Below are positions 1 through 5,680 of a DNA stretch of 5,753 nt, in pieces. Each line of letters opens with the position of its first letter. Within the stretch, counting starts at the first letter, position 1. The DNA is from Gammaproteobacteria bacterium (GTDB lineage: Bacteria > Pseudomonadota > Gammaproteobacteria > Pseudomonadales > Halieaceae), in NCBI GenBank assembly GCA_029859085.1, contig JAOUDU010000201.1, forward strand, positions 1-5,753, given 5' to 3'. The notes under the pieces are model-generated. The model was not told the origin of the DNA and did no database searches. It saw only the letters and a list, made by a program, of their open reading frames with translations. A program made the translations under genes and the position numbers.

Positions 1-106
1 CGCCCAGCCCGAGGGCGCCGATGGACAGCACCAGCAGCGAGATCGCGACCTCGACCAGGCCGGCGCCGTGCTGGCGGCCGGGTATCAGATCGCCGCAGCG
101 GGGCAC
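1..106 (-). CDS. pilV: PilV-like type IV minor pilin, N-terminal part (cut by left window edge)
   Basis: Only the first 35 codons are present; the rest lies beyond the left edge. Read from GTG at 106-104, the protein begins MPRCGDLIPGRQHGAGLVEV and continues with a hydrophobic stretch ending in LLVLSIGALGLG. This is the usual N-terminus of PilV-type pseudopilins: a short basic leader, Gly14 as the predicted prepilin peptidase cleavage residue, Glu19 as the conserved Glu at +5, and a hydrophobic helix that anchors the subunit in the inner membrane and later packs into the pilus core. In the family, PilV is a minor pilin that helps prime pilus assembly. No ATG is available in frame. GTG is chosen because a GGAGG run lies 4 bases upstream (115-111). 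The start overlaps the preceding pilin gene by 22 bases, suggesting coupled translation. The +1 residue would be Ala, where Phe or Met is more common. PilV identity rests on the N-terminus and gene order only; another minor pilin is possible. Confidence 0.75.
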   Translation of the reverse strand, partial: MPRCGDLIPGRQHGAGLVEVAISLLVLSIGALGLG

Positions 107-654
107 TGGCCCTCCCCCCTGGCGGCCCGCGCCCGCCCGACCGTGTTGAGCACCACCGTCCAGGGCTCCAGCCGATAGCTGACCGGCGGGCACACCAGCA
201 GCGACAGGTTGCGGCGGGAGGAGCCGTCCGGCAGGTAGGTGATAGGTTCCACAGCCGCCGCTGTGCCGGCGAGATTGGTCAGGCTGTACCCGGCGGGGAT
301 GGGCTCGAATACCCTTATGACTTCGTCGGCACCTGGATCCACCAGCGGGTCGCGGTCGCGATTGGTAAACACGATCCAGCCGTCGGCGAAGCGGCCCGCG
401 CAGGTCGCCTCGCCGGTGACCGCCATCTTCGACGGGCAGAGTGTAACGGGGATATTGCGCAGTACCGCCTCGCTGCGGGCGAGATTGACGGCATCCAGCA
501 GCCGGCTCGTCTGCGAGCGCAGACTGCTGCCGTGTATCAGCTGTTGCATGGCCGGGGTCGCCACCGCAACAGTGACCCCGAGAATCACCAGGGTGATCAT
601 CAGCTCGATCAGCGTCAGGCCCCGGTGGCTGCAATTGCGCGACATCCTGTCCAC
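85..654 (-). CDS. GspH/FimT-family pseudopilin (FimT/FimU-type type IV minor pilin)
   Basis: A 189-residue minor pilin of the type IV pilus machinery. The N-terminus is a prepilin signal: a 12-residue leader with Arg and His, Gly12 at the cleavage position, then LTLIELMITLVILG with Glu17 at +5, continuing as the hydrophobic helix to about residue 34. The globular part carries family signatures: NLARSEAVLRN (57-67), the CPS segment near Cys73 and GWIVF (92-96). Cys73, Cys85, Cys155 and Cys184 could form disulfides in the periplasm. The C-terminal tail contains GRAR (173-176), matching the GRxR motif reported to bind DNA in FimT proteins of naturally competent bacteria. The start is GTG at 654-652, because AGGAGGT lies 7 bases upstream; the in-frame ATG at 645-643 would be about 16 bases away. 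The gene heads the pilin cluster and overlaps the pilV-like gene. Its place before pilV fits FimU of Pseudomonas, while the GRxR tail fits FimT, so no symbol is given. The +1 residue Leu is less common than Phe or Met. Confidence 0.9.
   Translation of the reverse strand: MDRMSRNCSHRGLTLIELMITLVILGVTVAVATPAMQQLIHGSSLRSQTSRLLDAVNLARSEAVLRNIPVTLCPSKMAVTGEATCAGRFADGWIVFTNRDRDPLVDPGADEVIRVFEPIPAGYSLTNLAGTAAAVEPITYLPDGSSRRNLSLLVCPPVSYRLEPWTVVLNTVGRARAARGEGQCPAAAI
110..116 (-). promoter_or_regulatory. Probable ribosome-binding site of the pilV-like gene
   Basis: On the minus strand a purine run containing GGAGG (115-111) sits 4 bases before the GTG at 106-104, inside the 3' end of the upstream pilin gene. 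The spacing is slightly short, but there is no in-frame ATG nearby, so this site decides the proposed start. Confidence 0.4.
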
Positions 655-656
655 AG

Positions 657-685
657 CACATACCTCCTGGTTGCAAAGGTATGTG
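657..685. repeat. Perfect 9-bp inverted repeat covering the pilin ribosome-binding site
   Basis: In the direction of the pilin mRNA the arms are CACATACCT (685-677) and AGGTATGTG (665-657), separated by 11 bases. The pairing is perfect. As RNA it would form a 9-bp hairpin whose 3' arm contains half of the Shine-Dalgarno sequence and ends 2 bases before the GTG start codon. As DNA, the arm centres are 20 bp apart, about two helical turns, which also suits a dimeric regulator. The repeat is directly visible; which role applies, if either, cannot be told from sequence alone. Confidence 0.6.
662..668 (-). promoter_or_regulatory. Ribosome-binding site of the GspH/FimT-family pilin gene
   Basis: The minus strand reads AGGAGGT (668-662), a near-perfect Shine-Dalgarno sequence 7 bases before the GTG at 654-652. 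It is the main reason for preferring GTG over the ATG at 645. Its last four bases (665-662) lie inside the right arm of an inverted repeat, so access to it may depend on RNA folding. Confidence 0.8.
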
Positions 686-727
686 ACGGGGAAGCCTTAA
701 GCCATTAACTGGCGCGACTTGGTGGAA

Positions 728-737
728 GATGAACGGA
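728..737 (-). promoter_or_regulatory. Possible AlgR-like binding site upstream of the pilin operon
   Basis: The minus strand reads TCCGTTCATC. It differs at one of nine positions from the AlgR core CCGTTCGTC described in Pseudomonas. AlgR is known to activate the fimU-pilV minor pilin operon there. The site lies about 75 bases upstream of the GTG start. No convincing -35/-10 pair was found beside it, and a near-match to a nine-base core can occur by chance, so this is a weak call resting mostly on context. Confidence 0.25.
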
Positions 738-806
738 TGGGATTACCGCGACAGCGGGAAATAGCCTCCATGAGGCGATGGCACTTACTTAAGCAGAAAG
801 CACGCA

Positions 807-938
807 GGCGTCAAAGCAAGAATGGTTTGGCGGGACCGTAGAGCGCATGGATGCGCGATACGAGCCTACATGGATGTATTCACGGCGAGTCCCGACAGGC
901 CATACTTGCTTTGGCGCCGGTCTTCGCGCCAAAGCAAG
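807..938. repeat. Structured intergenic element with nested inverted repeats, REP-like
   Basis: The spacer holds a compact set of pairings. Bases 807-836 pair with 889-918: of 30 positions, 25 are Watson-Crick, 3 are G-U when read as plus-strand RNA, and 2 are mismatched. The interior has two small palindromes, GCGCATGGATGCGC (843-856) and TACATGGATGTA (867-878), which share the core CATGGATG. A second stem, 905-917 with 926-938, uses part of the same right arm. The whole resembles a branched fold with an outer stem closed by CGGGAC (831-836) and GTCCCG (889-894) and two inner hairpins. From memory, similar GC-rich intergenic repeats with CATCCATG hairpins recur in marine gammaproteobacterial genomes, but only one copy lies in this window. 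No plausible protein is encoded here. Its function is unknown. Confidence 0.6.
905..938 (-). terminator. Strong stem-loop just downstream of ispH, terminator-like but without a U-tract
   Basis: Read along the ispH transcript, a perfect 13-bp stem (938-926 pairing with 917-905; arms CTTGCTTTGGCGC and GCGCCAAAGCAAG) with an 8-base loop begins 10 bases after the stop codon. The position and stability suit the 3' end of the ileS-ispH transcript. The bases that follow read TATGGCCTG, with no run of T, so a classical intrinsic terminator is not supported. It may instead stabilise the 3' end or act with Rho. Confidence 0.4.
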
Positions 939-948
939 CGCCATTGCG

Positions 949-1899
949 CTAGAGGTTCTTTGCCTCGATACGCAATTCCCGGGGCAGTGAAAAGGTGACG
1001 TTTTCGGGGCGCCCGGCAAGCTCTACCGGCGCGCTCGCGCCCAGCGCGCGCAGGCCGTCCAGCACTTCGCGCACCAGCACTTCCGGCGCCGATGCGCCCG
1101 CGGTGACGCCGATGCGGGTTTTGCCCTCCAGCCAGGCGGGATCGATATCGTCGGCGCCGTCCAGCAGGTGGGCCTCGGCCCCCATACGCTCCGCGAGCTC
1201 CCGCAGCCGGTTCGAATTGGAGCTGTTGGGCGAGCCCACCACGAGCACCAGGTCGCAGTCCCCCGCCAGCAGTTTCACCGCATCCTGGCGGTTCTGGGTG
1301 GCGTAACAGATATCGTCCTTGCGCGGGCCCTTTATCCGCGGGAAACGCTGGCGCAGCGCATCGATAACCCTGGCGGTATCGTCCATGGACAGCGTGGTCT
1401 GGGTGACATAGGAGAGCTTGTCCGGGTTGCGCACCGCCAGGGTCGCCACCTGCTGCTCGTCCTCTACCAGGTAGATATCGCCGCCGGCAGCGTGATCGTA
1501 CTGCCCCATCGTGCCCTCGACCTCCGGATGGCCGCGGTGGCCGATAAGCACGCACTCCCGTCCCTCGGCGCTGTAGCGGGCCACCTCGATATGCACCTTG
1601 GTCACCAGCGGGCAGGTCGCGTCGAACACCTTGAGGCCGCGGCGATCGGCCTCCCGGCGCACCGCCTGCGGCACGCCGTGGGCGCTGAAGATGACGATAC
1701 AACCGTCGGGCACCTCGTCCAGCTCATCCACGAACAGGGCGCCGCGGGCGCGCAGGTCTTCCACCACGAATTTGTTGTGCACCACTTCGTGGCGCACGTA
1801 GATCGGCGCGCCGAACACTTCCAGCGCCCGGTTGACGATGTCGATCGCGCGATCGACCCCGGCGCAGAAACCCCGGGGATTGGCGAGGCGAACGTCCAT
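949..1899 (-). CDS. ispH: 4-hydroxy-3-methylbut-2-enyl diphosphate reductase (IspH/LytB)
   Basis: The last enzyme of the MEP (non-mevalonate) isoprenoid pathway. It reductively converts HMBPP to isopentenyl and dimethylallyl diphosphate in the cytoplasm, using an iron-sulfur cluster. At 316 residues it has the family's usual length. The three conserved cluster cysteines are visible: Cys12 in RGFCAG, Cys96 in FDATCPLV and Cys198 in [11 protein letters not shown]. The substrate-pocket residues are also in place: His41 (HEVVHN), His74 (SAHGV), His124 and Glu126 (GHPEVEG), the TQTT segment (166-169), the [10 protein letters not shown] segment (223-232) and TAGASAPE (266-273). ATG at 1899-1897 is chosen because translation begins at the family's N-terminus ([12 protein letters not shown]) and GGAG (1911-1908) lies 8 bases upstream. 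Its first base is the last base of the fkpB stop codon (TGATG), pointing to translational coupling. It is the last gene of the housekeeping unit before the structured spacer. Confidence 0.98.
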   Translation of the reverse strand: MDVRLANPRGFCAGVDRAIDIVNRALEVFGAPIYVRHEVVHNKFVVEDLRARGALFVDELDEVPDGCIVIFSAHGVPQAVRREADRRGLKVFDATCPLVTKVHIEVARYSAEGRECVLIGHRGHPEVEGTMGQYDHAAGGDIYLVEDEQQVATLAVRNPDKLSYVTQTTLSMDDTARVIDALRQRFPRIKGPRKDDICYATQNRQDAVKLLAGDCDLVLVVGSPNSSNSNRLRELAERMGAEAHLLDGADDIDPAWLEGKTRIGVTAGASAPEVLVREVLDGLRALGASAPVELAGRPENVTFSLPRELRIEAKNL

Positions 1900-2354
1900 C
1901 AGTGCAACTCCAGGGGTTCGACCCGGTGCACCATCACATCGAACAGGATATTGCGCCCCGCCAGCGGGTGGTTGAAATCTATCGTCACCTCGTCGTCGTC
2001 GAAAGCGACGACCAGCCCGGGCAACTCGCTGCCACTGGCATCGGCAAAGGAGTAAACCAGGCCGATTTCCAGCTCGCCGTCACCGCCGAACTGGGAGCGC
2101 GGCAGCTGCTGCACATTGTTATTGTTGGGCTGGCCGAAGCCGTCCTCCGGTGCCACCGTGAACATCCTGCGCTGTCCGGCGGACATGCCGAACAGCAGGC
2201 GCTCAAACCCCGGCAGGAGGCTGCCATCGCCGACCACGAACGCCACCGGCTCCCCGCCGAAGTTGGAGTCAACCTCGGAACCATCCTCCAGGCTTACGGA
2301 AAAATTCACGTAAACCCGGGTTCCCTCGCTGACAGGCATATTTAAAACAGTCAT
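1899..2354 (-). CDS. fkpB: FKBP-type peptidyl-prolyl cis-trans isomerase, SlpA/FkpB type
   Basis: A 151-residue cytoplasmic prolyl isomerase of the SlyD/SlpA branch of the FKBP family; E. coli FkpB (SlpA), recalled at about 149 aa, is the closest model. Visible family features are [18 protein letters not shown] near the N-terminus, the [10 protein letters not shown] active-site strand (42-51), the insert-in-flap region between them and the C-terminus, and the hallmark [11 protein letters not shown] (124-134). Unlike SlyD it has no His-rich or Cys-rich metal-binding tail. An Asn run (77-80) sits in the flap region. ATG at 2354-2352 overlaps the lspA stop as ATGA, so ribosomes finishing lspA can restart directly; no strong Shine-Dalgarno sequence precedes it (a GGAGG lies about 20 bases upstream). 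A later ATG at residue 6 has no better site. Its place between lspA and ispH is typical of many gammaproteobacteria. The physiological substrates are not known from sequence. Confidence 0.95.
   Translation of the reverse strand: MTVLNMPVSEGTRVYVNFSVSLEDGSEVDSNFGGEPVAFVVGDGSLLPGFERLLFGMSAGQRRMFTVAPEDGFGQPNNNNVQQLPRSQFGGDGELEIGLVYSFADASGSELPGLVVAFDDDEVTIDFNHPLAGRNILFDVMVHRVEPLELH
1908..1911 (-). promoter_or_regulatory. Ribosome-binding site of ispH
   Basis: GGAG on the minus strand lies 8 bases before the ispH ATG, within the last codons of fkpB. It supports the TGATG stop-start arrangement as a real reinitiation point. Confidence 0.55.
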
Positions 2355-2881
2355 CTGGGGCTGGTGCCTCGCTCCTCCGGTTCATCGCCACTGCGGCCGA
2401 ACAGGCTGTCAAAAATCATCAGGGCCGCGCCCAGGCTGATTGCCGAATCCGCGAGGTTGAACGCGGGGAAATAGCGCCCGCCGTAGTGCACGGAAATAAA
2501 ATCAACCACGTGGCCCAGCACCAGCCGGTCCCACACATTGCCCAGGGCACCGCCCAGGACCAGGGCCAGCGCCAGGGCCAGCAAACGCTGCTGCCGGGGC
2601 ATCCGGTACAGCCAGACCACCAGCACCAAACTGATGACGAGCGCGACAGCGCTGAAAAAGTAACGCTGCCAGCCACCGGCATCACTGAGGAAGCTGAAAG
2701 CGGCGCCGGTATTATACTGCAGGGTGAGGTTGAACCAGGAGAACACTTCCACCGGGCGCCCGTATTCCAGCGCGCTCTCCGCGAGACCCTTGCTGTACTG
2801 GTCCAGCCCCACCACCAGCGCGGCGAGGCCATACCAGCCCAGGCTGAAGACGCCGTTACGCAAAACGGCGCCGCTCGCCAT
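2351..2881 (-). CDS. lspA: Lipoprotein signal peptidase (signal peptidase II, LspA)
   Basis: An inner-membrane aspartyl protease that removes the signal peptide from diacylglyceryl-modified prolipoproteins, after Lgt and before Lnt. With the preferred start it has 176 residues, close to the usual 160-170. Four hydrophobic segments are visible (about 10-26, 73-91, 99-115 and 138-158). Conserved motifs are LDQYSK (26-31), [14 protein letters not shown] (51-64), [11 protein letters not shown] (110-120), VVDF with Asp127 and FNLADS with Asp145; Asp127 and Asp145 are the expected catalytic pair. The C-terminal tail is hydrophilic and charged. The start is ATG at 2881-2879, inside the 3' end of ileS (26-base overlap), without a strong Shine-Dalgarno sequence. 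A TTG at 2863-2861 is an alternative, and an upstream ATG at 2983 would add 34 residues unlike LspA. The 3' end overlaps fkpB by 4 bases (ATGA). Identity is secure; the exact start is less so. Confidence 0.96.
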   Translation of the reverse strand: MASGAVLRNGVFSLGWYGLAALVVGLDQYSKGLAESALEYGRPVEVFSWFNLTLQYNTGAAFSFLSDAGGWQRYFFSAVALVISLVLVVWLYRMPRQQRLLALALALVLGGALGNVWDRLVLGHVVDFISVHYGGRYFPAFNLADSAISLGAALMIFDSLFGRSGDEPEERGTSPR

Positions 2882-5660
2882 CGCCGCTGACGTTCTCGAC
2901 GCAGCGACTGCACAGGGTCGGGTGATCCGCCAGCTGGCCCACCTCCGGGCGCCGGTGCCAGCAGCGCTCGCACTTCCCGTCACCGCAGGCGCTCACCTGC
3001 AGGCGCAGGCCCGCCAGTTCGGTACCGGCGGCTTCCGCCGGCGCCGCCGCCAGCGGCTCCAGGGTCGCGGCGGAAGTGATCAGCACAAACCGCAGCTCAT
3101 CCTCCAGCAACTGCAACTGCGCCAGCAGGGTGGGGTCGGCGTAAAGGGTGACCCTGGCATCGAGGGAACCGCGCAATTCACCCGCCCCCCGGCGCGCCTC
3201 CATCTCCCTGTTCACCGCCGCGCGCACGGCCATCAGCTGGCGCCAGTAGTCGCGACCCATGGTGCTGCCGGCAGCCATCGTCTGCAGGCCGTCGTACCAC
3301 TGCGCGAGGAACACCGACTCGGCGCGTTCGCCGGGCAGGTTCTCCCAGATTTCCTCGGCGGTAAAACTGAGGATCGGAGCCACCCAGCGCACCAGGGCCT
3401 CACCGATATGGTACATCGCGGTCTGGGCGGAGCGGCGGGCGACACTGTCGGCGCGGGTGGTGTACTGGCGGTCCTTGATCACATCCAGGTAAAAACCACC
3501 GAGGTCACTGGCGCAGAAATTGTGCAGCTTCTGGTACACCTGGTGGAACTGGTAGCTGTCATAGGCCTGGGCCAGTTCCAGCTGCAGCGTGGCGGCCCGG
3601 TCCACCGCCCAGCGATCCAGCGACAGCATGTCATCGAAAGCCAGCGCATCCGCCGCCGGGTCGAAGCCGTCCAGGTTGGACAGCAGGAAGCGGGCGGTGT
3701 TGCGGATGCGCCGATAGGAATCCGCGGTGCGCTTGAAGATTTCGTCGCTGACCACCAGCTCGCCGCGGTAATCCGTCGCGGCCACCCACAGGCGCAGGAT
3801 ATCCGCGCCCAGGTCGTTCATCACCGAATTCGGGGCGATGACGTTGCCGATGGACTTGGACATCTTGCGGCCGTCGCTGTCCACCGTGAAGCCATGGGTG
3901 AGCACCGCCTTGTAGGGCGCCTCGCCGTAACTGCCGATACCGGTCAGCAATGAAGACTGGAACCAGCCCCGGTGCTGGTCCGAGCCCTCCAGGTACAGGT
4001 CCGCCGGCGCCCGCAGGCCCTCGCGCCGGCGCAGTACGCAGGCGTGGGTGACGCCGGAGTCAAACCATACATCCAGGGTGTCCGTTACTTTCTCATAGTC
4101 CGCGGCCTCATCGCCCAGGAGTTCCGCGGGCTCCAGCTCAAACCAGGCGTCGATACCCCGCTGCTCCATGCGCTGGGCGACCTGCTCCATCAGGGACAGG
4201 CTCTGCGGGTGCAACTCGCCGCTCAGCTTGTGCACAAACAGCGCGATCGGCACGCCCCAGGTGCGCTGGCGGGAGATGCACCAGTCGGGGCGGTTGGCCA
4301 GCATCGCATCGATGCGCGCCTTGCCCCACTCGGGCAACCACTCCACCTGCTCCACCGCCGCCAGGGCACCGGCCAGCAGGCCATTCTGCTGCATGCTCAC
4401 GAACCACTGGGGGGTGGCCCGGAAAATAATCGGCGTTTTGTGCCGCCAGCAATGGGGATAGGAGTGCTGGTACTGCCGGGCATGCAGCAGTGCGCCGCGC
4501 TCCTGCAGCAACTCGATAACAGCCGTGTTGGCCTTCAGCACATGCTGGCCGGCAAAATACTCGGTGTCGGGCAGGTAGACGCCGTTGCCGCCCACCGGGT
4601 TGTAAACCTCCAGGCCATACTGCTGGCCGACGACAAAGTCGTCCTGGCCGTGGGCCGGGGCGGTGTGCACCGCGCCGGTGCCGGCCTCGGTGGTGACATG
4701 CTCACCCAGGATGACCGGGACCTGGCGGGCCAGGAAACAGTGCTGCAGCAACTGGTTTTCCAGCGCCGCTCCCTTGCACCTGCCGAGCACCACCAGTGCC
4801 GGCAGTCCGAACCGGTTCACACAGTCCTCGGCCAGCGCCTCGGCCACCAGCAGCGCCCGGCCCTGGCCCTCGACCAGGACATAGTCCAGGGCGGGGTTGA
4901 GGCAGACCGCCATATTGGCGGGCAGGGTCCATGGCGTCGTGGTCCAGATGGGCACCGCAATCTCGCCCGGGTAGCTGGAACCGCAGGCAAGGTTGAACGC
5001 CGCGGGATCGACAGCCGCGAAGGCCACGTCGATCGCCGGGGATTGCTTATCCTGGTATTCCACCTCGGCCTCGGCCAGGGCGGAGCCGCAATCGGTACAC
5101 CAGTGCACCGGCTTGAAGCCCTTGTGCAGGTGACCGTTGTCGATAATGCGGGCGAGGGTGCGCACGATGTCCGCCTCGAAGGCGAAATCCATGGTGAGGT
5201 AGGGCTTGAACCAGTCCCCGAGCACACCCATGCGGATAAAATCAGCGCGCTGGCCGTCGACCTGCTGCGCGGCATACTCGCGGCACTTCTGCCGGAACTG
5301 TGCCGCGGTCACCTTGACCCCGGGCTTGCCGACCTTCTTCTCGACATTCAGCTCGATCGGCAGGCCGTGGCAATCCCAGCCGGGCACATAGGGCGCATCG
5401 AACCCCGCCAGGGTGCGGGACTTGACGATAATATCCTTGAGGATCTTGTTGACCGCATGGCCCAGGTGCAGCTCGCCATTGGCATAGGGCGGGCCGTCGT
5501 GGAGGATGAATTTCGGGCGGCCGGCACTGGCCGCGCGAATCTTCTCGTACAGCCCCATCGCCTGCCACTGTTTCAGTCGCTGGGGCTCCCGCTGGGCCAG
5601 GCTGGCTTTCATCGGAAAGTCAGTCCGCGGCAGGTTCAATGTGTCTTTGTAATCACTCAT
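2856..5660 (-). CDS. ileS: Isoleucyl-tRNA synthetase
   Basis: A class I aminoacyl-tRNA synthetase of 934 residues, close to the E. coli enzyme, that charges tRNA-Ile and edits mischarged valine in the cytoplasm. Visible in order: the HIGH signature as HLGH (65-68) within [14 protein letters not shown]; the CP1 editing domain with [12 protein letters not shown] (239-250) and [16 protein letters not shown] (327-342), including the expected editing Asp341; [11 protein letters not shown] (461-471); DVWFDSG (530-536); GSDQHRGWF (559-567); the KMSKS loop (599-603); the anticodon-binding helical domain; and a C-terminal zinc site with Cys897, Cys900, Cys917 and Cys920. The zinc-bearing C-terminus marks the ordinary bacterial IleS1 type. 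ATG at 5660-5658 gives [21 protein letters not shown], a normal IleS start. It lies 20 bases after the ribF stop with no recognisable Shine-Dalgarno sequence. The 3' end overlaps lspA by 26 bases. No frameshift or truncation is seen. Confidence 0.99.
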   Translation of the reverse strand: MSDYKDTLNLPRTDFPMKASLAQREPQRLKQWQAMGLYEKIRAASAGRPKFILHDGPPYANGELHLGHAVNKILKDIIVKSRTLAGFDAPYVPGWDCHGLPIELNVEKKVGKPGVKVTAAQFRQKCREYAAQQVDGQRADFIRMGVLGDWFKPYLTMDFAFEADIVRTLARIIDNGHLHKGFKPVHWCTDCGSALAEAEVEYQDKQSPAIDVAFAAVDPAAFNLACGSSYPGEIAVPIWTTTPWTLPANMAVCLNPALDYVLVEGQGRALLVAEALAEDCVNRFGLPALVVLGRCKGAALENQLLQHCFLARQVPVILGEHVTTEAGTGAVHTAPAHGQDDFVVGQQYGLEVYNPVGGNGVYLPDTEYFAGQHVLKANTAVIELLQERGALLHARQYQHSYPHCWRHKTPIIFRATPQWFVSMQQNGLLAGALAAVEQVEWLPEWGKARIDAMLANRPDWCISRQRTWGVPIALFVHKLSGELHPQSLSLMEQVAQRMEQRGIDAWFELEPAELLGDEAADYEKVTDTLDVWFDSGVTHACVLRRREGLRAPADLYLEGSDQHRGWFQSSLLTGIGSYGEAPYKAVLTHGFTVDSDGRKMSKSIGNVIAPNSVMNDLGADILRLWVAATDYRGELVVSDEIFKRTADSYRRIRNTARFLLSNLDGFDPAADALAFDDMLSLDRWAVDRAATLQLELAQAYDSYQFHQVYQKLHNFCASDLGGFYLDVIKDRQYTTRADSVARRSAQTAMYHIGEALVRWVAPILSFTAEEIWENLPGERAESVFLAQWYDGLQTMAAGSTMGRDYWRQLMAVRAAVNREMEARRGAGELRGSLDARVTLYADPTLLAQLQLLEDELRFVLITSAATLEPLAAAPAEAAGTELAGLRLQVSACGDGKCERCWHRRPEVGQLADHPTLCSRCVENVSGDGERRRFA

Positions 5661-5680
5661 AGTTCAATCGCAAGAAAATC

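Larger units (their letters stand above)
655..948. other. Non-coding spacer between ispH and the pilin genes
   Basis: This 294-base stretch is the only sizeable gap in the window. From the ispH side it holds the 3' stem-loop and the nested inverted-repeat element (807-938), then about 70 bases with nothing strong apart from a 5-bp triloop palindrome (764-776), then the weak AlgR-like site (728-737), and finally the dyad and ribosome-binding site of the pilin gene (657-685). The pilin operon promoter should lie in 690-800 on the minus strand, but no good sigma-70 or sigma-54 match was found. Frames open across the spacer show no recognisable protein. Confidence 0.7.

Noticed and set aside
239..700. 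Plus-strand open frame opposite the pilin gene
   Set aside because: It is antisense to a pilin gene that has a strong start site, prepilin signal and family motifs. The translation is Ser/Arg/Thr-rich with no domain.
680..720. Candidate promoter or sigma-54 site upstream of the pilin gene (TTAATG, TGGCTTAAGG, CACATA)
   Set aside because: The matches to -35/-10 hexamers are about half of the positions, and the sigma-54 GG/GC spacing is not met. It cannot be distinguished from chance.
764..776. Small palindrome GCCTC-CAT-GAGGC followed on the minus strand by TATTT, as a possible terminator
   Set aside because: The stem has only 5 bp with a 3-base loop, and the T-rich stretch is short and broken. 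It is too weak to call.
807..938. Integron attC site or CRISPR fragment
   Set aside because: No GTTRRRY/RYYYAAC core sites, no regularly spaced direct repeats and no integrase or cas gene are present.
789..1019. Short minus-strand open frame across the ispH 3' end and the structured spacer
   Set aside because: The peptide is produced by reading through the inverted repeats, has no ribosome-binding site and looks like the spurious peptides often predicted over such repeats.
866..1702. Minus-strand open frame in another phase across ispH
   Set aside because: It is a frame shadow of ispH, rich in R, G and A, with no motif. The ispH frame is complete and needs no alternative.
1168..2055. Plus-strand open frame (295 codons) opposite ispH and fkpB
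   Set aside because: It is antisense to two intact genes with all key residues, and its translation resembles no family recognised. GC-rich codon bias explains it.
2724..3953. Long plus-strand open frame (409 codons) opposite ileS and lspA
   Set aside because: It lies wholly antisense to well-supported ileS and lspA. The translation has the low-complexity composition (many H, Q, R, A, G) typical of the reverse frame of a GC-rich gene and shows no domain.
2856..5660. ileS as a mupirocin-resistant IleS2-type or horizontally acquired copy
   Set aside because: The E. coli-like length, the C-terminal zinc cysteines, and the conserved neighbours ribF and lspA all point to the native IleS1 gene.
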